Source: Streptomyces rubradiris (GTDB lineage Bacteria; Actinomycetota; Actinomycetes; Streptomycetales; Streptomycetaceae). From it: a stretch of 64,000 bases of DNA. Position numbers and translations under genes: made by a program. The notes beneath the pieces are model-generated. The model ran no database searches, had not been told where the DNA came from, and saw only the letters and a list, made by a program, of their open reading frames with translations. Shown one piece after another: positions 9,475-18,771 of the stretch. The stretch lies in assembly GCF_016860525.1 (NCBI RefSeq), contig NZ_BNEA01000001.1, forward strand, positions 947,501-1,011,500. Reading direction: 5' to 3'. Each line of letters begins with the position of its first letter. Position 1 is the first letter of the stretch.

Positions 9475-10661
9475 CGGCCGATGTGGCGGTGCTCGGTGCG
9501 GGCATGCACCCATGGGGCAAGTGGGGGCGCGGCTTCGTGGAGTACGGGACGGCCGCGGCCCGCGCGGCGCTCGCGGACGCGGGCCTGGACTGGCGGGACA
9601 TAGGCTCCGTGGTGGGCGCGGACACCGTGCGCGGCGGCTATCCCGGGTATGTCGCGGGAGCCACGTTCGCCAAGGCCCTGGGCTGGCAGGGCGCCAGGGT
9701 GGCCAGCGTGTACGCGGCGTGCGCGTCCGGGGCCCAGGCCATCGCCACGGCCCGCGCGCAGATCCTCGCCGGTCTCGCGGACGCCGTCCTGGTGGTGGGC
9801 GCGGACGCGGCCCCCAAGGGATTCTTCCGGCCCGCGGGCGGGGACCGCCCCGACGACCCCGACTGGCTGCGCTTCCGCCTGCTCGGCGCGACGAATCCCG
9901 CGTACTTCGGGCTGTACGCGCGACGGCGGATGGCACTGCACGGAGACACGCCCGAGGACTTCGCGCTGGTCAAGGTGAAGAACGCGGCCCTGGGGGCGCT
10001 CAACCCGTACGCCCGCTACCGCAAGCGGGTCACCGCCGAGGAGGTGGCCGCCTCCGCGGTGGTCGCCGACCCGCTGCGGCTGCTGGACATCTGCGCCACC
10101 TCCGACGGCGGGGCCGCCCTGGTGCTGACGAGCCTGGACTTCGCCCGCCGACACGGCGCCGCCCGGCCGGTGCGCATCCGGGCGGTCTCCACGGTGACCC
10201 CCCGCTTCCCGAACACGGTGTTGGACCTGCCGGACATCGCCACGGACTCCGCGGTCTCGGTGGCGCCCCCGGCCGAGACGTTCCGGGCCTCCATCGCCCG
10301 GTCCGCGTACGAGGAGGCGGGCATCGGCCCCGGGGACCTGTCCCTGGCGGAGGTGTACGACCTGTCGACCGCGCTGGAGCTGCAGTGGTACGAGGACCTG
10401 GGGCTGTGCGCCGAGGGCGAGGGCGCGAGGCTGCTCCGGGAGGGCGCGACCGCGCCGGGCGGCCGGACACCGGTGAACACCAGCGGGGGGCTGGCCTCCT
10501 TCGGAGAGGCCGTACCGGCCCAGGCGATCGCCCAGGTGTGCGAGCTGACCTGGCAGTTGAGAGGGACGGCGGGCGGACGCCAGGTCGCCGGGGCGCGGGT
10601 GGGCGTCACCGCCAACCAGGGGCTGTTCGGACACGGGTCCTCGGTGATCGCCGTGCGGTGA
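9471..10661 (+). CDS. Thiolase / lipid-transfer (SCP-x-type) acyltransferase
   Basis: A 396-residue protein of the thiolase superfamily resembling sterol-carrier SCP-x thiolases. The nucleophile Cys is in YAACASGAQAIA (about residue 84) and the C-terminal GHGSS supplies a catalytic His. It is probably a thiolytic or retro-aldol enzyme of a lipid or steroid side-chain-like pathway, working with the DUF35 protein encoded just upstream (4-nt overlap). No acyl-CoA dehydrogenase or hydratase gene is adjacent, so the pathway is open. Confidence 0.88.
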   Translation: MTADVAVLGAGMHPWGKWGRGFVEYGTAAARAALADAGLDWRDIGSVVGADTVRGGYPGYVAGATFAKALGWQGARVASVYAACASGAQAIATARAQILAGLADAVLVVGADAAPKGFFRPAGGDRPDDPDWLRFRLLGATNPAYFGLYARRRMALHGDTPEDFALVKVKNAALGALNPYARYRKRVTAEEVAASAVVADPLRLLDICATSDGGAALVLTSLDFARRHGAARPVRIRAVSTVTPRFPNTVLDLPDIATDSAVSVAPPAETFRASIARSAYEEAGIGPGDLSLAEVYDLSTALELQWYEDLGLCAEGEGARLLREGATAPGGRTPVNTSGGLASFGEAVPAQAIAQVCELTWQLRGTAGGRQVAGARVGVTANQGLFGHGSSVIAVR

Positions 10662-10773
10662 GCGCGGCCCGGCCGACGCGGGGCGGACCACCCGGTGTGA
10701 CCGCCACGGAATCCTGCGTGAACGTCTCATGAACTGAGCGCGGGCGTGCGCGGGCGGTGCACATCATGCTCCC

Positions 10774-12423
10774 GTGCACTCCTGGACGGATACTCTCCGC
10801 TTCGCCTTCCAGCCGGTGGTCAACCTGAGGACGGGCGCGGTCGCCGCCCTGGAGACACTCGCCCGCCCGGAAACCGGCGACATCCTGGCCGAGGCCCGCC
10901 GCGACCCGGAACTGGACGGCAGGCTGGCCGTGCTGGCGTTCCGCGCGGCGGCGCGCAAGGAGACGCTGCTGCCGCTGCACCTGAACGTGTTCGCGGCCAC
11001 GCTCGCCGACCTCGGCGGCCTCGCCCCGCTGCACGACGCCGTGCGCGGCGCGGGGCGCATGCCCTGGGAGGTGACGCTCGACATCGTCCCGCCCTACACG
11101 CACGTACCGCACCGGGCCCTGCTGGAGGCGGTCGCCGCGCTGCGCGAGCAGGGGTTCCGGATCAGCGCGGACGGCATCGGGGACGGCGACGTACCGCTCA
11201 GGCTGCTCACCGACCTCTCCCCCGGCCTGGTCAAGCTCGACGCCTCGCTGCTGGCGCGGCCGGCCGCGGTACGGGCGATGCGGACGCTGTGCGAGGAACT
11301 GGGCGCCCTGGTGGCGGTGGAGGGCGTGGAGACCGAGCACCAGTGCGCGGCGGCCCTCGCGGCCGGGGCGCAACTGGCACAGGGCGAGCTGTTCGCGCCG
11401 CCGGCCCGGATTCCCGCCGTGGACGTGTACGTACCGTCCCTCGCGCCCGGTGCCCTGACCGCGCCCCGTCCCGGGCCGTCGGTGCGCGAGTTCGTGCGGC
11501 CCGCCGCCGTACTGCCGCTGTCCGCCTCGGCGGAGCGGGTGCGGGCCCTGCTGACCGGTTCCCCGGACGTGTCCGGGGTGCTGCTGGTGGACCCGGCCGG
11601 GCGGCCCGTCCGGTCGGTGCACCGCTCGCGGTTCCTGCTGTCGATGTCCACCCGCTACGGACACGCCCTGTACGCCGACCGGCCGGCGCACAAGCTGGGC
11701 GACACGCCTCGCACGGTCGGGGTGGACGCGACCGCCTGGGAGGTGCTGGACGTGGTGGCGGTCGGCGGCCGGGACCGGACCTCGGACGATGTGGCGGTGG
11801 TGGACGAAGAGGGCCGGTGCGTGGGAACCGTACGGCTGGCGGACCTGGTGCGGGCGCTGGCCGAGAGCCGGGTGGAGGAGGCGGCCGGGCTCAACCCGCT
11901 GACCAGGCTGCCCGGTTCGGACGCGATCGTGAGCGAGGTGGACCGGCGGATCGCCGAGGGGCGGGCGTTCGCGCTCAGCTGGCTGGACATCGACCACTTC
12001 AAGCAGGTCAACGACGGGGCCGGGTTCGCCGCGGGCGACGAGCTGATCCGGGCGGTCGGCGGTGCGCTCCAGCGGGCGGCGGGGCAGGCGCCGGTGGGGC
12101 ACATCGGCGGGGACGACTTCCTGGTGCTGGCCGACGAGGAGGCGCTCGATCCGCTGGTGGCGGCCGTACTGGACGCGTCCTGGACGGCGGGCGGACGGCC
12201 GGTCACGCTGTCCCTGGCCACCGTCGTCTGCGCTCCGGGCAGCGTTGGCGACCACCACCAGGCCGCCGCCCGGCTCGCCCCGCTGAAGAAGGCGGCCAAG
12301 GCGCTGCACGGCGCGAGCTGGGTGCTCGGCCGGGCCGGGCTGCCCGGCCACGAGGTCCGGCGCGGCATTCCCGGACCGGCCCCCGCGCAGACCGGGTTCG
12401 CGGCCGCCGAGCCACAGCGGTGA
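10774..12423 (+). CDS. Cyclic-di-GMP signalling protein, EAL-CBS-GGDEF order
   Basis: A 549-residue soluble protein. Residues about 5-220 are an EAL domain, about 235-365 look like a CBS pair, and about 375-530 are a GGDEF domain. In the EAL part, the ExLxR (ETLAR), VKLD and VEGVET elements are kept. The usual DDFGTG loop reads ADGIGDG, losing an Asp that helps bind metal. The GGDEF motif reads GGDDF (about 445-449). Either activity may be weak or lost, and it may act as a sensor or binding protein. GTG start without a visible RBS. It ends before a strong bidirectional terminator. Confidence 0.88.
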   Translation: MHSWTDTLRFAFQPVVNLRTGAVAALETLARPETGDILAEARRDPELDGRLAVLAFRAAARKETLLPLHLNVFAATLADLGGLAPLHDAVRGAGRMPWEVTLDIVPPYTHVPHRALLEAVAALREQGFRISADGIGDGDVPLRLLTDLSPGLVKLDASLLARPAAVRAMRTLCEELGALVAVEGVETEHQCAAALAAGAQLAQGELFAPPARIPAVDVYVPSLAPGALTAPRPGPSVREFVRPAAVLPLSASAERVRALLTGSPDVSGVLLVDPAGRPVRSVHRSRFLLSMSTRYGHALYADRPAHKLGDTPRTVGVDATAWEVLDVVAVGGRDRTSDDVAVVDEEGRCVGTVRLADLVRALAESRVEEAAGLNPLTRLPGSDAIVSEVDRRIAEGRAFALSWLDIDHFKQVNDGAGFAAGDELIRAVGGALQRAAGQAPVGHIGGDDFLVLADEEALDPLVAAVLDASWTAGGRPVTLSLATVVCAPGSVGDHHQAAARLAPLKKAAKALHGASWVLGRAGLPGHEVRRGIPGPAPAQTGFAAAEPQR

Positions 12424-12594
12424 ACGGCCGTCAGAGCACATGCGCGGCCGGCATGCGGCCGGCGGGCCGGTGACACCGTCGCCGTCCACAGCCTTGACGG
12501 CCCTGCGGCACCGGTGAAAACTTCCCGGTGTCAGACGACATCGCCGTACATTTTCGGTGTTATCCGGCACCAGGGCACGGGTCTGTCCTGTCGC

Positions 12595-12630
12595 ACGGCC
12601 CGTACCCCGGTCGGCGGGGGTACGGGCCGT
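12595..12630. terminator. Strong bidirectional hairpin terminator
   Basis: ACGGCCCGTACCCC (12595-12608) pairs perfectly over 14 bp with GGGGTACGGGCCGT (12617-12630). It lies between the convergent c-di-GMP gene and the conservon. Confidence 0.85.
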
Positions 12631-12658
12631 GTCCGCGGACGGGTGGCGCAGGAGGCGG

Positions 12659-13264
12659 TCAGCCGACGGCGGCCCGGCGGCGTTCGGCCGAGTGCGCCAT
12701 CGCGTGCCGGACGAGGCCGATGAGCACCTCCTTGACCGACTCCCGGTCCCGGGCGTCGCACAGCAGCAGGGGCACGCCGTCGTCCAGGTCCAGCGCCTGG
12801 CGGACGGCCTCGGCGGGGTACCGCGCGGCGCCCTCGAAGCAGTTGACGCCGACGACGAAGGGTATGGAACGCCGCTCGAAGTAGTCGACGGCGGCGAAGC
12901 AGTCCTCCAGGCGGCGGGTGTCGGCGAGGACGACGGCACCGAGGGCGCCCTCGGACAGCTCGTCCCACATGAACCAGAACCGTTCCTGCCCGGGTGTGCC
13001 GAAGAGGTAGAGCACCAGGTTCTCGCGCAGGGTGATGCGGCCGAAGTCCATGGCCACCGTGGTGGTGTGCTTGCCCTCCACACCGCTGATGTCGTCGACC
13101 GGCCGCCCGGCCTCGGTGAGCAGCTCCTCGGTGCGCAACGGTCTGATCTCGCTGACCGCGCCGACGAGGGTCGTCTTGCCCACGCCGAAGCCGCCGGCCA
13201 CCAGGATCTTGAGCGTGACGGGCTCGACCGGGGGCTTGCCGCGCTCAGAACGCCCGAAGATCAT
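12659..13264 (-). CDS. cvnD: Conservon GTPase (CvnD-type ATP/GTP-binding protein)
   Basis: Small MglA-like GTPase of Streptomyces conservons, which works with a sensor kinase, a roadblock protein and a DUF742 protein as a G-protein-like membrane complex. The 201-residue protein has P-loop GGFGVGKTT and switch II motif GTPGQERF. The start ATG (MIFGRSERG) has GGAGAAG upstream. It is the last gene of the operon but is separated from cvnC by the remains of an oxoprolinase gene. Its first 20 nt overlap the end of that remnant, so cvnD translation may once have been coupled to it. Confidence 0.92.
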   Translation of the reverse strand: MIFGRSERGKPPVEPVTLKILVAGGFGVGKTTLVGAVSEIRPLRTEELLTEAGRPVDDISGVEGKHTTTVAMDFGRITLRENLVLYLFGTPGQERFWFMWDELSEGALGAVVLADTRRLEDCFAAVDYFERRSIPFVVGVNCFEGAARYPAEAVRQALDLDDGVPLLLCDARDRESVKEVLIGLVRHAMAHSAERRRAAVG

Positions 13265-14707
13265 CGATCTCTTCTCCTGCTTGATGGGGGTCGGGCGACG
13301 GTCGGCCGTAGCCGCCGCCACCGGGGGTTTCGATGACGAGTACGTCTCCGGGGCCGTCGTCGGCCGAGCCGCTCCCGCCGAGGTCGGTGACCGTGCCGTC
13401 GGTCCGCTCCACCCGGTTGGCGCCGAGCGCTCCGGGTGCGCCGCCGGCCATGCCGTACGGGGGCACCCGGCGGTGCTGGGAGAGCGTCGAGACGGTCATC
13501 GGCTCCAGGAAGCGGATGCGGCGCACGGCACCGTCACCGCCGCGCCGGCGCCCGGCGCCGCCGCTCCCCCGCCGGACGGTGAACTCCTCCAGCCGCACCG
13601 GCAGCCGCCACTCCAGGACCTCCGGGTCGGTGAGCCGGGAGTTGGTCATATGGGTCTGGACCACGTCGGCGCCGGGGAAACCCGGGCCGGCGCCGGAACC
13701 GGAGGCGACGGTTGCGTAGTACTGGTGGCGCTCGTTGCCGAAGGTGACGTTGTTCATGGTGCCGGAGCCCTCGGCCTGCACCCCGAGCGCGGCGTACAGG
13801 GCGCCGGTGATGGCCTGCGAGGTCTCGACGTTGCCGGCGACGACGGCGGCCGGCGGCTCGGGAGCGAGCAGGGAGCCGGGCGGCACCACGATGTCCAGGG
13901 GGCGCAGACACCCCTCGTTGAGCGGGATGTCGTCGGCGACCAGGGTGCGGAAGACGTACAGGACGGCCGCGCCGACGACCGCGCGGGGCGCGTTGAAGTT
14001 GGTCGCCAGTCGCGCGGAGGTGCCGGTGAAGTCGATGGTCGCCCGGCGTGCGGCGCGGTCGACGCGGACCGTGACCCGGATGACGGCACCGGAGTCGGTC
14101 TCGTAGGCGTACTCGCCGTCGTCCAGGGCGTCGATGACGCGGCGGACGGCCTCCTCGGCGTTGTCCTGGACGTGCCGCATATAGGCCTGGACGACGTCGC
14201 GCGTTCGTGGCCGGGATCGAGGTGGCTGTGCAGGCAGACGACGGCGAGCGCGCGGATCCCGTCGTCGTACGCCTGCCGGAGCGGGCCGGCCAGGGCGTCC
14301 AGGTCGGGGGCGCGCAGGACGGTGCCGTCGGCGGCGAGGCGTTCGTCCACCTCCACGACCCGTTCGTGGAGCGGTTCGGGCAGCTCGATACGGCGGGCGA
14401 AGATGCGGGGCCGGTTCTGGTAGGCGATGCGCAGGGCGTCCCCGAAGCCCCGGGTGACGACCAGGAGGGTGCGCTCGCCCTTGCGTTCCAGCAGGGCGTT
14501 GGTGGCGACCGTGGTGCCCATGCGGACGGTCTCGACGGGTTCCTGGGAGTCGCCGAGCAGTTCGCGCACCCCGGCCACGGCGGCGTCGGGATACCGGGCC
14601 GGGTTGTCGGACAGCAGCTTGTGCGTGAGCAGCCGGCCGTCCGGGCGCCGCGCGACGATGTCCGTGAAGGTGCCGCCTCGGTCGACCCAGAACTGCCAGC
14701 CAGTCAC
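13245..14707 (-). pseudogene. Truncated 5-oxoprolinase (HyuA N-terminus joined out of frame to HyuB C-terminus)
   Basis: From 14707 to about 14207 the frame encodes the start of a HyuA/5-oxoprolinase A domain ([13 protein letters not shown], then [16 protein letters not shown]), ending at [11 protein letters not shown]. At about 14198-14207 the similarity switches frame to the C-terminal 311 residues of the HyuB domain ([18 protein letters not shown] through ETPGGGGYGRP), ending at 13245. An intact A+B enzyme has about 1,200 residues; roughly 500 of A and 200 of B are missing, so about 2 kb was deleted and the join is out of frame. It lies 24 nt after cvnC and overlaps cvnD. It is almost certainly non-functional as an oxoprolinase. 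Confidence 0.85.
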
Positions 14708-14731
14708 GTCACTACCCCGCTCTCGCGCCGG

Positions 14732-15127
14732 TCACAGCGCCCGGAGGCCGTTGATCACGTCGCGCAGAATACTCTCGTCCGGCAGCTCCGCCGGCGGCAC
14801 CGGACGCGTCACATGGACGTGGCCGGTGTGCACCAGATCGCCGATGAGCACGCGGACGACGCCGATGGGCAGGTCGAGCTCCGCGGCCAGTTCGGCGACC
14901 GACTGGGGCTCGTCCCGGCAGAGCCCGACGATGTCCACGTGCTCGGGGGACAGCGTCGGGTCCGTTTCCGGGTCGTCGGCGTCGAGCTCGGTGACGACCA
15001 CCGCGATCAGGTCGAGGCGGTGCTGGCCCTCACTCGTGGTGCGGCCACGCGTCATGGCGTACGGCCGGACGACCGGCCCCGCCTCGTCGTCGAACCAGTG
15101 GTTTCTTCCCTGACCGTCTCCGCTCAT
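14732..15127 (-). CDS. cvnC: Conservon DUF742 protein (CvnC)
   Basis: A 131-residue protein of the DUF742 family, with a winged-helix-like core ([23 protein letters not shown]) and a conserved [11 protein letters not shown] segment near residue 19. It belongs to the conservon signalling complex. It starts 9 nt downstream of the cvnB stop and is followed after 24 nt by the oxoprolinase remnant. Confidence 0.93.
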   Translation of the reverse strand: MSGDGQGRNHWFDDEAGPVVRPYAMTRGRTTSEGQHRLDLIAVVVTELDADDPETDPTLSPEHVDIVGLCRDEPQSVAELAAELDLPIGVVRVLIGDLVHTGHVHVTRPVPPAELPDESILRDVINGLRAL

Positions 15128-15136
15128 GCCATCCCA

Positions 15137-15571
15137 CTACCCGCCTGCGGGCAGATCGGTGCGCGGGGCGGTGCCCAGATGCACACCGACCCGCTTGACC
15201 AGCAGCGTCATCTCGTAGGCGACCTGTCCGACGTCGGAGTCGGCGTCCGAGAGGACGGCGAGGCAGCTGCCGTCACCGGCGGCGGTGACGAAGAGGAAGG
15301 CACCGTCCAGCTCGACGATGGTCTGCCGGACGCCGCCCGCGTCGAAGTGGCGGCCCACGCCCTTGGCGAGGCTGTGGAAGCCGGACGCGACGGCGGCCAG
15401 GTGCTCGCTGTCCTCCCTGGTCAGGTCCTTGGACACCCCGGTCGGCAGTCCGTCGCCGGACAGGATGAGGGCCTTGCGGATGCTGGCGACCCGGTCCACC
15501 AGGTCGTCCAGGAGCCAGTTCAGCTCCCCCTTGTTCGTCGTCGTGTGGCCGGTGGCCTTCGGTGCGGTCAT
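15137..15571 (-). CDS. cvnB: Conservon roadblock/LC7 protein (CvnB)
   Basis: A 144-residue roadblock/LC7-fold protein. In MglA/MglB-type systems such proteins act on the small GTPase as activator or scaffold. Recognisable segments are LNWLLDDLVDRV near residue 17 and the central strand FLFVTAAGDGSCLAVL. Its ATG overlaps the TGA of cvnA (ATGA at 15568-15571), so it is translationally coupled to the kinase. Confidence 0.93.
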   Translation of the reverse strand: MTAPKATGHTTTNKGELNWLLDDLVDRVASIRKALILSGDGLPTGVSKDLTREDSEHLAAVASGFHSLAKGVGRHFDAGGVRQTIVELDGAFLFVTAAGDGSCLAVLSDADSDVGQVAYEMTLLVKRVGVHLGTAPRTDLPAGG

Positions 15572-18354
15572 CGACCGTCTCCCTTGGTCGTTCCTTGTGC
15601 TGTGCCGTTGTGGGCCCCGTCGCCGGCGGCGTTCTCCTCCCGGCCGCGCTGCCAGCCGCGCTGGAGCGAGGCCATCCGGCTGCGGACCTCGTCGGCGTCA
15701 CGGTCGGCGGGCTGCTCCGCGCGCCGGGCGCGCCGTTCGGTGTCCTGCTTGAGCTGGGGGGCCAGGTTCGCCTGGCGTACGCGCCGGGGCAGCGGGCTGA
15801 CGCCCGGCTCCGCGGCCGGGTCGCCGGCCGGCGCGGTGGTGCCGCCGGGGGGCGGGGCCGGGTCCGCCGATCCACCGGGGCCGGATGTCCGGGGCCGGGT
15901 GCGCCTGGGCAGCGCCGGGGCCCCGGGCGTCTCGCCGCCGCTCTCGTCCCGGGTCCCGGCCCGCTCGCCCGCGGGGTCGGCCGGGAGGTGCCGGGCTGCG
16001 GTGCCGCGGCGGCGGGTGGGCAGCGGGGCCAGTCCGCCCGGGCCGGAGCCCTGCGGGCCGGCGGTGGGTTCCGGGGCCGGTTCGCCGCGGCGGGGCCGCT
16101 GGTCGGTGACGGGCTTGCCGTGCGAGCTGACCAGCTTGGGCGTCTGCCGCCGGGGCAGCGGTACGGCCCCGTGGTCGCCGGTGTCGTGGTGCGACTGCTC
16201 GTCGCCGCCCGGCCGGGACCGGCGGGGGCGGAACAGGCCGCCGCGCTCGCTGTCCTCGTCCGGGAGGGCGCCGGGGAAGTCCTCCAGCGCGTCGAGGTCG
16301 ACGGGCGCCTCCAGCTCGACCGGGCCGTCCAGCACGGAGGTCGGCGGACCGGGCAGCCGCAGCGGTTCCGGGGACCGCCCGCCGCCGCGGCCGAGCGCCT
16401 GCTCGCCGCCGTTGCCCGCGCGGTCCCGGTCGAGCCGGAAACCGACGCCGTTGGTGTCCGGGACGTCCTCGGTGAGCAGCGCGTCGGGGATGAACACCAC
16501 GGCGGTGGTTCCGCCGTACGGCGACGGCTGGAGGGAGACCCGGACGTTCTGGCGCTGGGCGAGACGGCTGACGACGAACAGGCCCAGCCGGTCGGTGTCG
16601 GAGAGCTCGAACTCGGGTGTCTCGGCGAGGCGGAGATTGGCGTCGAGGAGCGCCTCGGCCGTCATACCGAGACCCCGGTCGTGGATCTCCAGGGTGAAGC
16701 CGTTGGCGACCCGCTCGCCGACGACCTGGACGGCGGTGTGCGGGGGCGAGAAGACCGTGGCGTTCTCCAGGAGTTCGGCCACGAGGTGGGTGAGGTCGGC
16801 GACGGCGGGCCCGGTGACGGCGACCCGCGGCAGGCGCCGGACCTCGATGCGCTCGTAGTCCTCGACCTCGGCGACGGCGGCGCGGACCACGTCCATCAGC
16901 TGCACCGGGCGGCGCCACTGCCGGGAGGGCGCGGCTCCGGAGAGGATCACCAGGCCCTCGGCGTGCCGGCGCATGCGGGTGGTGAGGTGGTCCAGGCGGA
17001 ACAGGTCGGCGAGTTCGTCGGTGTCCTCGGTGCGGCGCTCCATGCTGTCGAGCAGGGTGAGCTGCTTGTGCAGCAGCACCTGGCTGCGGCGGGCGAGGTT
17101 GACGAAGACCTCGGAGACGCCGGCCCGCAGTTCGGCCTGCTTGACGGCGGCCTCCACGGCGGCCCGCTGGAGGGTGTTGAGGGCCTGTCCGACCTCGCCG
17201 ATCTCGTTCTTGTCGTACTCCAGGCGCGGCACCTCGGTCTCGACGTCGACCTGCTCACCGACGGACAGCCGGCGCATCACGCTGGGCAGCCGGACGCCGG
17301 ACGCCTCGTGGGCCTCCTGCCGCAGCTGGCGCAGGTCGCGGATGAGGGCGCGGCCGATCCGGATGGACAGGACGATGGAGACGAGGAGGGCGATCAGGCC
17401 GAGGAGGCCGACGACGGCCGCCTGCGCGATGACGCCGAAGGCCACCGGGCGCATGCGGTCCTGGTAGCGGTCGCTCGCCTGGTCTTCCATGGTGCCCAGT
17501 TCGTCCAGGACGGTGGCCGCGGCGGAGTCCCAGCTCTTGGCGGTGACCCCGCGGGGGGTGCCGGAGTCCATGGCGGCCACGGTCCGTTCGGCTCCGCGCA
17601 GGGGTGCCGTGGTGGCGTTCTTCCAGAAGCGTTCGTAGCGTGCGCGTTCGGCGGCGGGCAGCAGCGGGAGGCTGATGTCGTACAGGAGGGTGCGCTGGGC
17701 GACGAGGTCGGAGATCTGGCGGGTCTCGTCCCGGGTGAGCCGGCCGACGACGAGGGACGAGCCGATCAGGGCGTCCTCGCGGGCGAGCAGTTCGCGGGCC
17801 CGGGTGAGGTTGACCAGGGCGCGGGCCTGCTTCTCGACCTCGACGTCGTCGATGCCGACGAGGGAGGCGAGCAGCGCGTAGCAGGGGTCGACGAGGCGGT
17901 TGTAGAGGCCGAACGCCTGGGCCCGGGTGAGGGAGCGCTGTTCGACGCTGTGGCGCAGGGAGTCGAGGCCGTCCAGGGAGTCCAGGACGGCGGTCAGGTG
18001 TTCACGGCCGTCCGCCTCCAGGTCGTCCCGGGTGTCCTGGTCCCCGGCGTTCCGGCGGAGCTTGTCGATCGAGCGGTCGGTGGCGGCGCGGGTGCGGTGC
18101 AGCGCGGACAGGGCCTCGGAGGCCCGCGGGTCGGCGAGGTAGACGAGGGCCTGGCGGCGTTCCTGCTGGAGGACGCGGACGGTGTCCTCGGCCGGGTAGC
18201 CGATGTCCTCGACGACGTCCGACACGCGGAACAGCTGGGCCACTTCCCGGCCCGCGAACACCGTGGCGAACGCCCAGACGCCGGTCAGGGACACCAGCGG
18301 CACGAGAAGCAGCGCCACGATCTTCCGGCGGATCGACTTCCCGCGAAAGCGCAT
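15568..18354 (-). CDS. cvnA: Conservon membrane sensor histidine-kinase-like protein (CvnA)
   Basis: A 928-residue membrane protein. A first membrane helix (about 12-32) is followed by an extracellular nitrate/sulfonate-type sensing domain (about 45-290), a second helix (about 295-320), a HAMP-like linker and a kinase ATPase domain with the N box ELLENATVFSPP and G1 box IHDRGLGM. The last ~350 residues are Pro/Arg-rich and probably disordered. No clear phospho-acceptor His motif is seen, as in other CvnA proteins. The start ATG (MRFRGKS) has GGGGGAGG 4-5 nt upstream. First gene of the cvnA-B-C-D operon. Confidence 0.92.
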   Translation of the reverse strand: MRFRGKSIRRKIVALLLVPLVSLTGVWAFATVFAGREVAQLFRVSDVVEDIGYPAEDTVRVLQQERRQALVYLADPRASEALSALHRTRAATDRSIDKLRRNAGDQDTRDDLEADGREHLTAVLDSLDGLDSLRHSVEQRSLTRAQAFGLYNRLVDPCYALLASLVGIDDVEVEKQARALVNLTRARELLAREDALIGSSLVVGRLTRDETRQISDLVAQRTLLYDISLPLLPAAERARYERFWKNATTAPLRGAERTVAAMDSGTPRGVTAKSWDSAAATVLDELGTMEDQASDRYQDRMRPVAFGVIAQAAVVGLLGLIALLVSIVLSIRIGRALIRDLRQLRQEAHEASGVRLPSVMRRLSVGEQVDVETEVPRLEYDKNEIGEVGQALNTLQRAAVEAAVKQAELRAGVSEVFVNLARRSQVLLHKQLTLLDSMERRTEDTDELADLFRLDHLTTRMRRHAEGLVILSGAAPSRQWRRPVQLMDVVRAAVAEVEDYERIEVRRLPRVAVTGPAVADLTHLVAELLENATVFSPPHTAVQVVGERVANGFTLEIHDRGLGMTAEALLDANLRLAETPEFELSDTDRLGLFVVSRLAQRQNVRVSLQPSPYGGTTAVVFIPDALLTEDVPDTNGVGFRLDRDRAGNGGEQALGRGGGRSPEPLRLPGPPTSVLDGPVELEAPVDLDALEDFPGALPDEDSERGGLFRPRRSRPGGDEQSHHDTGDHGAVPLPRRQTPKLVSSHGKPVTDQRPRRGEPAPEPTAGPQGSGPGGLAPLPTRRRGTAARHLPADPAGERAGTRDESGGETPGAPALPRRTRPRTSGPGGSADPAPPPGGTTAPAGDPAAEPGVSPLPRRVRQANLAPQLKQDTERRARRAEQPADRDADEVRSRMASLQRGWQRGREENAAGDGAHNGTAQGTTKGDGR

Positions 18355-18771
18355 GGCCTCCCCCAGCTCGACCCCCGCAGGTCGGGGGTGTTGATGTCCG
18401 TCAGCAAACGGCGCGAGCCTACTACCGCCGCACAGGTAACTCGAAGACACGTCCGGTGGGTGAAGTTCCGCACCGCACGCGAGAGATGGCGAGTTGTCCG
18501 GGCATTAGGGGAGATTGCCACCGCGATCCGGAGGGCCACGGCCGGCCGCTTGTGGCAACTTTGACGGGCGGTTGGCCGGATTTTTTCGGCGTGCGGGAAT
18601 CTTCGCACGGTCTCGTTCGTCCTCCTCTATGGGAATTGGGGGCGGATCAGGCCACAGCGGCCGCATCCCGCGCCCTGGCGGCGTAAAGCGGCGCAAGCCG
18701 GGCAGCCACTGGGGAGACGGGGTCCTGGGACTCCGGGGGCGAGCGGTCTGCCGGCGGTGGGGAGTGACACG
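18355..18771. other. Intergenic region between divergent cvnA and a small membrane protein gene
   Basis: This 417-nt divergent region must hold promoters for both directions. I see a possible weak cvnA promoter (TTCGAG and TAGGCT on the minus strand, 18-nt spacing) and a short T-run at about 18580-18585, but nothing convincing and no gene. Confidence 0.4.

Noticed and set aside
13245..14707. Programmed frameshift joining HyuA and HyuB
   Set aside because: A frameshift would not remove about 700 residues of the two domains; an internal deletion is needed.
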